Part shown: positions 1-5,365 of the stretch, in pieces
Numbering within the stretch: position 1 is the first letter of the stretch
Layout: each line of letters starts with the position of its first letter
Assembly (NCBI GenBank): GCA_039916225.1
Contig: JBDSLU010000287.1
Location: 1 to 6,865, forward strand
Source of the DNA: JBDSLU01 sp039916225
GTDB taxonomy: Bacteria; Acidobacteriota; Vicinamibacteria; Vicinamibacterales; Vicinamibacteraceae
Reading direction: 5' to 3'
Length of the DNA: 6,865 nt
Notes under the pieces: model-generated
Told to the model about the DNA's origin: nothing
Database searches by the model: none
Seen by the model: only the letters and a program-made list of their open reading frames with translations
Position numbers and translations under genes: made by a program

Positions 1-76
1 GCTGCAGGTGGCGCTGCGTGCCCAGGAGAAGCGTCTCGGTGATGATGGGACTAAGCGTCATCGTGGCGTTCTGCAT
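1..76 (-). CDS. 5' end of an unidentified gene running off the left edge
   Basis: An ATG at 74-76 on the minus strand opens a frame of 25 codons that stays open to the edge of the window. It is preceded at a 7-nt spacing by a good ribosome binding site, AGAAGGA (84-90 on the plus strand). About 22 of the 25 codons end in G or C, as in the other genes here. The visible N-terminus reads MQNATMTLSPIITETLLLG and then TQRHLQ; it has no signal peptide, and I do not recognise the family. It would be co-directional with the HAD gene but about 385 bp downstream of it, so it probably has its own promoter. A competing plus-strand frame in the same place (from about 39-45) starts with a hydrophobic stretch but has weaker codon bias and a poorly spaced ribosome site. 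The call rests on start context only. Confidence 0.4.
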   Translation of the reverse strand, partial: MQNATMTLSPIITETLLLGTQRHLQ

Positions 77-461
77 GGTGGCGTCCTTCTCTGGGCTGCG
101 ATGCTGGGCAGCAACCGGGTGTTCCTGCCGCGGTGTGATTCCAATAGGCGTGCCAATCGCGCCCCGCCTCGAGCGTCACAACGTGTTCTCATTAGGTGAC
201 ACTCTGGCGGTTTCCCGCGGCTCCAACACGCTCGGGTGCGCCGCCGGTGCGCGACCAGGCCCCTATGCACTGCACGTGTCGCTCTGGGTCCCCGACGGGC
301 CGAGCGCCCGTGGCGCGGTCTGCGGCGCAAGGAAGACCTGCCGCCGATCGATCTCCCAGCCGGCGCGCCCGGCCGGCATTTCTCGCTGACCGCGCCGTTC
401 ACCAGCTGCTCGGAGAGCGCACGCTGAAACCGACTGGCACGATCGGAAGCCAGGGCTCGCA
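77..461. other. 385-bp stretch without an intact gene
   Basis: No frame on either strand gives a convincing complete protein. The minus strand should hold the promoter of the gene starting at 76, but I see no good -35/-10 pair. The part from about 240 to 429 on the plus strand reads as protein-like sequence in two successive frames: PYALHVSLWVPDGPSARG, then DLPPIDLPAGAPGRHF and SLTAPF, ending at a TGA at 425-427. That may be the frameshifted tail of a decayed gene facing the HAD gene, or chance in GC-rich DNA. A GC-rich inverted repeat (two GCCGGC copies, 359-377) could fold as a hairpin after the HAD gene but has no T-run, so I do not call a terminator. Confidence 0.5.
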
Positions 462-1106
462 TCAGCTCGTGGAATCCGTCGCGCCCGCCTCCAGGAGCCC
501 GAGGTCGACCAGCGCTCGCCGCAGCGCGGCCGCGTCCGTGAACTGCACGGCCCGGATCCCCAGCGCCGCGGCGGCCGCGACGTTGCGCGGCGCATCGTCG
601 ATGAAGACGAGATCCTCGGCCCGCAGCCGGTAGGTGTCGAGCAGGTACTGATAGATGGCCGGATCGGGCTTGGCGATCCGCAGCTCGCCGGAGAGCACGA
701 TGGCGCGGAACCACTGCAGGAACGGGAACCGTGCGCGGGCGTGCGGGAACGTCTCGGCCGACCAGTTGCTCAAGGCGTAGAGCGGCACCTTACGGGCGCG
801 CAGCTCAGCGAGAACCTCGACCGTGCCGGCCACGGGCCCGGCCATCGTCTCCTCGTAGCGTAGCGGCCACGCCTCGATCAGCGCGCGCCTCTCGGGATGC
901 TCGCGTACGAGGAGCGCGCACGCGTCGGCGAACGGCCGGCCGCGATCCTGCTCGTCGTTCCAGGCCGGCGTGCAGACCTCGTCGAGGAACCGCTCCATGG
1001 CGACATCGTCCCCGTCGAACAGTTGACGGTAGAGATATCGCGGGTTCCAGTCGACGAGGACGCCGCCGAGATCGAAGACGACGACAGTCGGTCGGAGCGC
1101 AGCCAT
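462..1106 (-). CDS. HAD-superfamily hydrolase (HAD-IA, YihX-like)
   Basis: This is a cytoplasmic hydrolase of the haloacid dehalogenase superfamily, most likely a small-molecule phosphatase. Numbering from the ATG at 1106 (214 residues), motif I is FDLGGVLVDWNP with nucleophile Asp12. Motif II is Ser113-Asn114 in ALSNWS, motif III is Lys146 in AKPDP, and motif IV is Asp170-Asp171 in FIDD. Residues about 20-90 form the helical cap. The second Asp of the usual DxD motif is Gly14, as in YihX-type proteins (DLGNV), which work as sugar-phosphate phosphatases; the substrate here is not predictable. In-frame ATGs at 1166 and 1124 would add 20 or 6 residues of unstructured sequence. None of the three starts has a clear ribosome binding site, and I prefer 1106 because family members begin about ten residues before motif I. 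The upstream gene ends at 1176, so the two are probably co-transcribed. The family is sure, the start is not. Confidence 0.9.
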   Translation of the reverse strand: MAALRPTVVVFDLGGVLVDWNPRYLYRQLFDGDDVAMERFLDEVCTPAWNDEQDRGRPFADACALLVREHPERRALIEAWPLRYEETMAGPVAGTVEVLAELRARKVPLYALSNWSAETFPHARARFPFLQWFRAIVLSGELRIAKPDPAIYQYLLDTYRLRAEDLVFIDDAPRNVAAAAALGIRAVQFTDAAALRRALVDLGLLEAGATDSTS

Positions 1107-1175
1107 CCACCGATCGTAAAGCATGCCGGATGGTGCGGCGGCCGTGGCGCCAGGTCGGAGCGCCATGCCAGGCGG

Positions 1176-1583
1176 TCAGAAGGTGATGCGTTGCTGGACG
1201 ACGAGACGGCCATTGTTCAGCGCGACCGTCGGGAGTGCGGGACTCCGTTTGGCGTTGGCGATGATCAGCAGCAGCGCACCCGTTCCCGCCATGACCCCGG
1301 CGACGGCGTACGCGGCGTGACGCTGGTCGCGGCAACTGAAGTCGTCCGGGATGCAGTCGCCGAAATGGACGATGAACACCGGCAGCCCGCTGCCGATCAG
1401 CAGACCTGTGCCGGTCCACTTGAGGCCGGCGGGCATCGCACCGCGGGCCGAGGTGCGCGCCAACCGCGCCGTCTCCCGCTCGGCCGTGGTGCGGATCGGC
1501 GTCGGCACGGCGTCGCCGGCGGTTGCCCACGGGGCCAGTACGAGCCGGGCGACGATGACGCCGGCGAGGGCTCTTTGCAGCAT
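1176..1583 (-). CDS. small exported/membrane protein of an acidobacterial type, function unknown
   Basis: The product is 135 residues. The N-terminus (MLQRALAGVIVARLVLAPW) is a signal peptide probably cleaved near residue 22. A polar stretch follows, then two glycine-rich hydrophobic segments (about 56-73 and 90-109). Between them lies a short loop with two cysteines (Cys77 and Cys84) that could form a disulfide outside the cytoplasm. The C-terminus is RLVVQQRITF. I have an impression of similar proteins (signal peptide, two Gly-rich helices, a QQR-type end) in Acidobacteriota, always without known function. The start is set by GGAGAG (1590-1595) 6 nt before the ATG; the longer frame from 1640 adds 19 residues that look like untranslated leader. 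It lies 10 bp or more upstream of the HAD gene on the same strand, and a 7-bp inverted repeat sits just ahead of it. Confidence 0.75.
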   Translation of the reverse strand: MLQRALAGVIVARLVLAPWATAGDAVPTPIRTTAERETARLARTSARGAMPAGLKWTGTGLLIGSGLPVFIVHFGDCIPDDFSCRDQRHAAYAVAGVMAGTGALLLIIANAKRSPALPTVALNNGRLVVQQRITF

Positions 1584-1589
1584 GTTCGT

Positions 1590-1595
1590 CTCTCC
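1590..1595 (-). promoter_or_regulatory. ribosome binding site fixing the start of the small exported protein
   Basis: GGAGAG on the minus strand sits 6 nt before the ATG at 1583. It supports this start over the in-frame ATGs at 1640 and 1631, and places the signal peptide at the very N-terminus. Confidence 0.6.
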
Positions 1596-1612
1596 ACGCG
1601 ATGCGCATCCGC

Positions 1613-1629
1613 GGCGTCCGACGGACGCC
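1613..1629. repeat. short perfect inverted repeat (7-3-7)
   Basis: GGCGTCC and GGACGCC flank a GAC spacer, between the end of the permease fragment (1694) and the start of the small exported protein (1583). As RNA it would make a stable stem with a three-base loop. No T-run follows on either strand, so it is not a classical terminator. It could stop read-through from the fragment, or be an operator or leader structure for the next gene. Confidence 0.45.
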
Positions 1630-1693
1630 ATCGCACGCACCTGCGCGAACGGTGGAGAAAGGAGCTCAGCGCGTCATCGTCCGTCGCCCAGCC

Positions 1694-2149
1694 TCACTCG
1701 TGCCGAAGCGCAATCAACGGATCGACGCGAGACGCTCGGCGCGCGGGAAGATAGGCCGCCAACAGCGCCGCGGCCGTGAGAAGCCCGATCGCCGCCAGCG
1801 CCGACACCGGATCCGCGGGCGTCACGCCGAAGAGGAGCGTGCGCAGCCACCGCGTCGCCGCCCACGCCGCCGGCACGCCGAGCGCGATGCCCAGCGCCAG
1901 CAACCGGAGGCCGTCGGCGAGGACAAGGCCGACCACCTGCGGGCGCCGCGCGCCGAGGGCGAGGCGCACGCCGATCTCCTGGGTCCGCTGCGTGACGCCC
2001 CAGGCGATGACGCCATAGAGCCCGATCATCGCGAGCACCAGCGCCACGCCGCCGAAGCTCGCGGCCAGGATGGCAAGGGCCCGCTCGTGCACGATCGCCG
2101 CGCCGACCTGCGCGGACAGCGTGTCGATCTCAATCGGCGTCCCGGGCAC
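1694..2149 (-). pseudogene. C-terminal remnant of an FtsX/MacB-type ABC permease (acidobacterial ADOP style)
   Basis: The 151 codons match only the last part of an FtsX-like permease. After a short extracytoplasmic tail (TPIEIDTLSAQV), helix 1 covers about 28-50. The typical motif YGVIAWGVTQRTQEIGVRLA and LGA follows. Helices 2 (75-97) and 3 (115-134) come next, and then the conserved end PARRASRVDPLIALRHE. Whole proteins of this kind in Acidobacteriota are about 800 residues, with an N-terminal MacB-like domain, a first helix, a large periplasmic domain and often a second permease half; all of that is missing. Upstream the frame closes at a TGA about 24 bp before the GTG at 2149, and that TGA lies in the short gap after the intact gene ending at 2186. 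No credible ribosome site precedes the GTG. I therefore read it as a 5'-truncated relic, not a small functional gene. The frame is otherwise intact, so the loss may be recent. Confidence 0.8.
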
Positions 2150-2185
2150 GGCGAGTCGCCCACGTTTAGGTTGTCAAGCGGTGCC

Positions 2186-2818
2186 TCAGGAGCGGGCGGC
2201 GACGGGCTCGGCGAGCGGTGCAGCCGCGCGGCGCGGCCACAACGCGGTGAGCATCATCCAGACGGCCAGGAGCACCAGTAGCGGGAACAGGTGGCGGGCC
2301 CACGGCACCTTCGTGAGCACCGCGAGTGGCGCGGCGATGCCATGCCCCAACGCGCCGATGACGCCCAGCCAGGCGATGAACGGCGAGCCGAGGGCGCGCT
2401 CCCTGGCGGTGACGACGATGAAGACGATCATCGCGACGGCGAACGCTGGATAGGCCAGCACTGCCAAGGCGAGGTGCGTGCTCAAGATGGGCGTGGCGCG
2501 CCCGGCCATCAGGTTGGCGTGATCGAGGTTAGCCAGCGTGTGCAGCACCATCTCGACGACCTGCAGCGCGGCGCCGAGGGTTGCCCACCACAACGCGCGT
2601 CGGACCGGCGCACTGAGTGTCGCGTCGCCGCGCAGCCCAAACAGACCCAGGCCCAGCGCTACGAAGCCGCCGGTCATCAGGCTGTGCGCCAGCGTCCAGT
2701 CCGGATGCCCCAGCATCTCCATCATCGTGCCGCCCGGATGCCGAGGTCCACCGATCAGAATCAGCATGCCAGCCACGACGAAGGCCAGTCGCCACCATCC
2801 GCCGAATCGTCCAGCCAT
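2186..2818 (-). CDS. six-helix membrane protein, histidine-rich, function unknown
   Basis: The product is 210 residues and almost entirely hydrophobic, with about six membrane helices (roughly 9-24, 42-61, 76-94, 113-137, 144-168 and 174-193). It has no cleavable signal peptide. I do not recognise a named family. Eight histidines stand out, many at or near helix ends: His27 in GGPRHPGG, His38 in GHPDW, His45, His93 and His100 in LHTLANLDHAN, His115, His159 and His176. Such a set could bind heme or a metal ion, but this is inference. The start is supported by AGAGGAG (2826-2832) 7 nt before the ATG. It is transcribed divergently from the TetR regulator across a 91-bp gap holding a palindrome, so it is the obvious candidate target of that repressor. 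TetR-controlled membrane proteins are often exporters or stress proteins, but nothing here proves transport. Confidence 0.8.
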   Translation of the reverse strand: MAGRFGGWWRLAFVVAGMLILIGGPRHPGGTMMEMLGHPDWTLAHSLMTGGFVALGLGLFGLRGDATLSAPVRRALWWATLGAALQVVEMVLHTLANLDHANLMAGRATPILSTHLALAVLAYPAFAVAMIVFIVVTARERALGSPFIAWLGVIGALGHGIAAPLAVLTKVPWARHLFPLLVLLAVWMMLTALWPRRAAAPLAEPVAARS

Positions 2819-2825
2819 CGTGTCG

Positions 2826-2832
2826 CTCCTCT
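2826..2832 (-). promoter_or_regulatory. ribosome binding site of the six-helix membrane protein
   Basis: AGAGGAG on the minus strand lies 7 nt before the ATG at 2818. It is one of the best Shine-Dalgarno matches in the window and contrasts with the divergent TetR gene, which has none. Confidence 0.65.
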
Positions 2833-2862
2833 GTCGCGGCCAGCCCGCCTACCCAATTTAGA

Positions 2863-2877
2863 TAGAGTCATACTCTA
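2863..2877. promoter_or_regulatory. perfect palindrome, likely TetR operator
   Basis: TAGAGT and ACTCTA flank a CAT spacer, a perfect 6-3-6 inverted repeat in an AT-richer island between two divergent genes. Its centre is 40 bp before the TetR start codon and 52 bp before the start of the membrane protein gene. TetR proteins commonly bind palindromes of about this size between themselves and a divergent target. Bound here, the repressor would cover the -35 region of its own promoter and probably the promoter of the neighbour. Binding itself is inferred. Confidence 0.65.
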
Positions 2878-2897
2878 GTCGATTTTGGCGCGTACGG

Positions 2898-2903
2898 TAT
2901 AAC
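2898..2903 (+). promoter_or_regulatory. -10 box of the TetR gene, predicting a leaderless message
   Basis: TATAAC matches the sigma-70 -10 consensus at five of six bases. The usual distance from the -10 box to the transcription start puts +1 at about 2910, the A of the ATG. This fits the absence of any ribosome binding site before that ATG. No good -35 box is present 16-18 bp upstream, where the palindrome's right edge lies. Confidence 0.45.
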
Positions 2904-2909
2904 GTTGAA

Positions 2910-3533
2910 ATGGCCGTCAAGCGGCGTTATCGATCGGATCGCCGGGCAGCCGCGGCGCTCGCCACGCGTGCCGACATCACGGCCGCGGCGCGGCGCCTGT
3001 TCGTCGCCAATGGCTACGCCTCGACGTCGATCGTGGCCATCGCCGCGGAGGCGGGCGTCGCGGTGCAGACGGTCTATGCCGTGTTCGGCAACAAGCGCGC
3101 GGTCCTCGAGTCGATGCTCGACGTGCTCGACGATCAGGCCGGACTCGAGGCCTTGAAGCGCGGGCTGGAGGATCCGAGCGCCGCACGCCAGGCCGCCGCC
3201 GTCGCCGCCTTCATGGCGCAGCTCTTCGATCGCGGCGCCGACATCATCGCCGTCGCGCGCGGCGCCAGTGCCAGCGAGCCGGCGCTCCGCGCCCTCGCCG
3301 CCGAGGGGCTCGTCCGCCATCAACGCGGCACGGCCCGCGTCGCCACTGGCTGGCATCGCGGCAAGGCGCTGCGCCCGGGCCTGTCGGCGGCGGATGCGGC
3401 GGCGATCCTGGGCGCCATCGCCAGCTACGAGGTGTATCAGCAGTTGCGCGGATCGGGCTGGACGCTGCGCCGCTACGAGCGCTGGCTGGCCGCCACCATC
3501 GTCACGCTGCTGCTGCGCGAGGCGGCTGAATGA
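2910..3533 (+). CDS. TetR/AcrR-family transcriptional repressor
   Basis: The product is 207 residues, normal for the family. After a basic N-terminus (MAVKRRYRSDRR), residues about 21-66 form the TetR DNA-binding domain. This includes ITAAARRLFVANGYASTS and the helix-turn-helix IVAIAAEAGVAVQTVYAVFG followed by the usual NKRAVLE. Residues about 80-205 are helical and would form the ligand-binding and dimerisation domain; the effector cannot be predicted. In the cell it should act as a dimer on the palindrome at 2863-2877, controlling itself and the divergent membrane protein. The ATG at 2910 is the only start that keeps the whole N-terminus, yet it has no Shine-Dalgarno sequence. The gene ends 47 bp before the stop of the convergent metal permease, and I see no clear terminator in that gap. 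Confidence 0.92.
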   Translation: MAVKRRYRSDRRAAAALATRADITAAARRLFVANGYASTSIVAIAAEAGVAVQTVYAVFGNKRAVLESMLDVLDDQAGLEALKRGLEDPSAARQAAAVAAFMAQLFDRGADIIAVARGASASEPALRALAAEGLVRHQRGTARVATGWHRGKALRPGLSAADAAAILGAIASYEVYQQLRGSGWTLRRYERWLAATIVTLLLREAAE

Positions 3534-3579
3534 TCGCGCGTTTGGCGCCGCCAACCACGGTCGACCGATCGCCAGCGCC

Positions 3580-4413
3580 TCACGCCCGCCGGAACAGCGG
3601 GCGCACGGCGGCCATCAGCACCAGGACCGCGCCGAAGGTGCAAACGATGGTGGCGCCGGTCGGCAGATCGAGTTGGAGCGACAGCCAGACGCCGAGCGCC
3701 GAGACGATCGCGCCCATGCTCCATCCGATGGCCAGCCGCGGCCCGATGTTCTCGGCGTAGAGCATCGCCGCGACCGACGGCACGATCAGGTAGCAGAAGA
3801 CCAGCAGCACGCCGGCGATCGACACCGAGGATGTCACGACGAAGCCGAACGACGCGTAAAACAGGAAATCCCAGAGTCGGTAATTGAGACCGGTCGACTC
3901 GGGATCGTGATGGTTGCGCGACAGGGTGAGGAATTGCCGGCGGAAGATGTAATGGAACAGACCGATGGCGCCGTAGAGCGCGGCGGTCTTCCCCACTTCC
4001 GGCCACGACACGGCCAGGATGTTACCGACCAGCATGTCCTTGAGGTGCTCGGACTCCGACGTCGCCTTGCTCATCGCCAGGATGGCCGCCGCCGAGGCGA
4101 CCGCGTAGCAGATGCCGATGAACGCCTCCTTCGGGATGCGCGCGCCCTTGACCCGGATCATCGAGAAGATGAACGCGCCCATGAACGTGAAGGCGAGACT
4201 GACCCAGTACACCGAAGCGGCGTGCGGATCGCCGCCCGAGAACGGCATCAGCAGCGCGATGGTGGCGCCGAGGGCGGCGATCTGGGCCAGCGAGAGATCG
4301 ACGAAGATGACGCCGCGCTCGACGACGTGAACGCCGAGATAGGCGTGGATGCCCGTGAGGATCAGGCTCGCCACGAACGGCGCGGCGAGGAATTCGAGGA
4401 CGCTGAGCTCCAT
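3580..4413 (-). CDS. metal ABC transporter permease, ABC-3 (ZnuB/TroC/MntB) family
   Basis: This is the inner-membrane channel subunit of a zinc/manganese-type ABC importer. The 277 residues form about eight or nine helices, for example 9-30, 44-60, 66-84, 95-115, 142-156, 185-215, 226-247 and 252-272. Typical of the family are GIHAYLGVHVVERGVIFVDL and SLAQIAALG at 21-49, KEAFIGICYAVASAA at 95-109, LKDMLVGNIL at 125-134, and SIAGVLLVFCYLIVPSVAA in the last third. It starts 3 nt after the stop of the binding protein with only a weak ribosome site, so translation is probably coupled. It should dimerise and be driven by a cytoplasmic ATPase, but no ATPase gene is in the window: the next gene downstream is the convergent TetR. 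Metal choice (Zn or Mn) cannot be told from the permease. The C-terminus is short and complete. Confidence 0.93.
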   Translation of the reverse strand: MELSVLEFLAAPFVASLILTGIHAYLGVHVVERGVIFVDLSLAQIAALGATIALLMPFSGGDPHAASVYWVSLAFTFMGAFIFSMIRVKGARIPKEAFIGICYAVASAAAILAMSKATSESEHLKDMLVGNILAVSWPEVGKTAALYGAIGLFHYIFRRQFLTLSRNHHDPESTGLNYRLWDFLFYASFGFVVTSSVSIAGVLLVFCYLIVPSVAAMLYAENIGPRLAIGWSMGAIVSALGVWLSLQLDLPTGATIVCTFGAVLVLMAAVRPLFRRA

Positions 4414-4416
4414 CGT

Positions 4417-5346
4417 CTACTTCGCCGCCGTCGCTTTGATGGCCGCCAGCAGCAGTGCGACGTTGTAGTCGAACAGCTTGAAGTAGTCGCCGGCCTCGGG
4501 GACGCCGCCGACCGATGGCGGCATCACCAGCACCTTTCCGCCCGTCGCGGCGGCAATGCTGTTCGGCGTCTTCGAGTCGAAGTAGGGCTCGACCAGGATG
4601 ATCTTCAGGTTCTGGGCCTTCATCGCGTTGATGACGTCGAGCGTGTGCTGTGGCGTCGGCGGGATGCCCGGCTTCGGCTCGACGAAGCCGATCACGTCGA
4701 GGCCGAAGGCGTCGGCGAAGTTGGTCCACGACCGGTGGTAGGTGATCACCTTGAGGCCTTTGTAGGGCGCCAGCTGTCCCTTCCAGCGCTGCACGGCGGC
4801 GGCGAGGCGCTTCTCGAAGTCGTCGGCCCGCTGCCTATAGACCGCGGCGTTGGCCGGGTCGATCTGCGAGAGCTTGGCCTGGATGGATCGGGCGATGCGG
4901 CTACCGTTGTCGGGGTCGAGCCAGTAGTGCGGGTTCCCCTCGGGGTGCACGTCCCCCATCGCGCGCGTCACCTGCCCGGTCGGCAGGTCGAGGATCTTGG
5001 CGCCCTGCGACGCATCCAAGTAGCCGTCCGCGCCCGGCTGGATGCGGGCGTTGCGGCTCTGGGTGACGAGCGGCGGCAACCACGCGATCTCCAGCTCCTT
5101 GCCAATCAGGATCAGGAGCTGCGCCTTGTTGAGGAGCAGCACGAAGCTCGGCTTGGCCTCGACGAAGTGCGGGTCCTGGTAGCCCTTGGCCAACGACGTG
5201 ACGGTGATCCTGTCGCCGCCCACCTCGGTGGCGATCGCCGCCAGGTCGGAGGTCGTCGTCACGACCGTGATCGCTGCCCAGGCCGTGTTGGCGCTGGACA
5301 GCCAGGCCGTGACCGCGAGCGCGGCGAAGGTCGACAGTTTCTTCAT
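4417..5346 (-). CDS. periplasmic metal-binding protein of an ABC importer (ZnuA/TroA type)
   Basis: This is a solute-binding protein that would capture a divalent metal in the periplasm and pass it to the permease encoded 3 nt downstream. It has 309 residues from the ATG at 5346, chosen because GAGG (5352-5355) lies 5 nt before it; a GTG at 5352 would add two residues but overlaps that site. Residues 1-24 are a signal peptide ending AWA. Likely ligands are His60 (DPHFVE), His140 (GNPHYWLDP) and His204 (TYHRSW). A histidine rather than glutamate at the third position favours zinc, as in ZnuA. The fourth ligand, normally Asp in an LDPLG-like motif, is not evident: that place reads VMPPSVGG (274-281), and Glu253 or Asp257 may serve instead. 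The long His/Asp-rich loop of proteobacterial ZnuA is absent. The segment EPKPGIPPTPQH marks a subgroup of metal-binding proteins. No lipobox is present, so it is soluble. Confidence 0.92.
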   Translation of the reverse strand: MKKLSTFAALAVTAWLSSANTAWAAITVVTTTSDLAAIATEVGGDRITVTSLAKGYQDPHFVEAKPSFVLLLNKAQLLILIGKELEIAWLPPLVTQSRNARIQPGADGYLDASQGAKILDLPTGQVTRAMGDVHPEGNPHYWLDPDNGSRIARSIQAKLSQIDPANAAVYRQRADDFEKRLAAAVQRWKGQLAPYKGLKVITYHRSWTNFADAFGLDVIGFVEPKPGIPPTPQHTLDVINAMKAQNLKIILVEPYFDSKTPNSIAAATGGKVLVMPPSVGGVPEAGDYFKLFDYNVALLLAAIKATAAK

Positions 5347-5351
5347 GGACA

Positions 5352-5355
5352 CCTC
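5352..5355 (-). promoter_or_regulatory. ribosome binding site choosing the ATG of the metal-binding protein
   Basis: GAGG on the minus strand sits 5 nt before the ATG at 5346. It overlaps the alternative GTG at 5350-5352, which itself has no ribosome site, so MKKLSTFAAL is the likely N-terminus. Confidence 0.5.
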
Positions 5356-5365
5356 GGATGTGTGC

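Noticed and set aside
175..200. GTCAC/GTGAC inverted repeat with 16-bp spacer
   Set aside because: Five-base arms are too short to be distinguished from chance, and no promoter could be placed beside it.
39..389. Plus-strand frame beginning with a signal-peptide-like stretch (MMGLSVIVAFCMVASFSG)
   Set aside because: AGGAG lies too far (11-14 nt) from the possible starts, GC at third positions is lower than in the real genes, and the later part loses protein character. The opposite-strand start at 76 is better supported.
1601..2281. 226-codon plus-strand open frame
   Set aside because: Antisense to the FtsX permease remnant, whose family motifs are unmistakable; composition is dominated by Arg, Gly and Asp.
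3534..3579. Terminator between the convergent TetR and permease genes
   Set aside because: A TTGGCG-C-CGCCAA repeat (3542-3554) is present but its one-base centre cannot form a hairpin loop without losing most of the stem, and no T-run follows.
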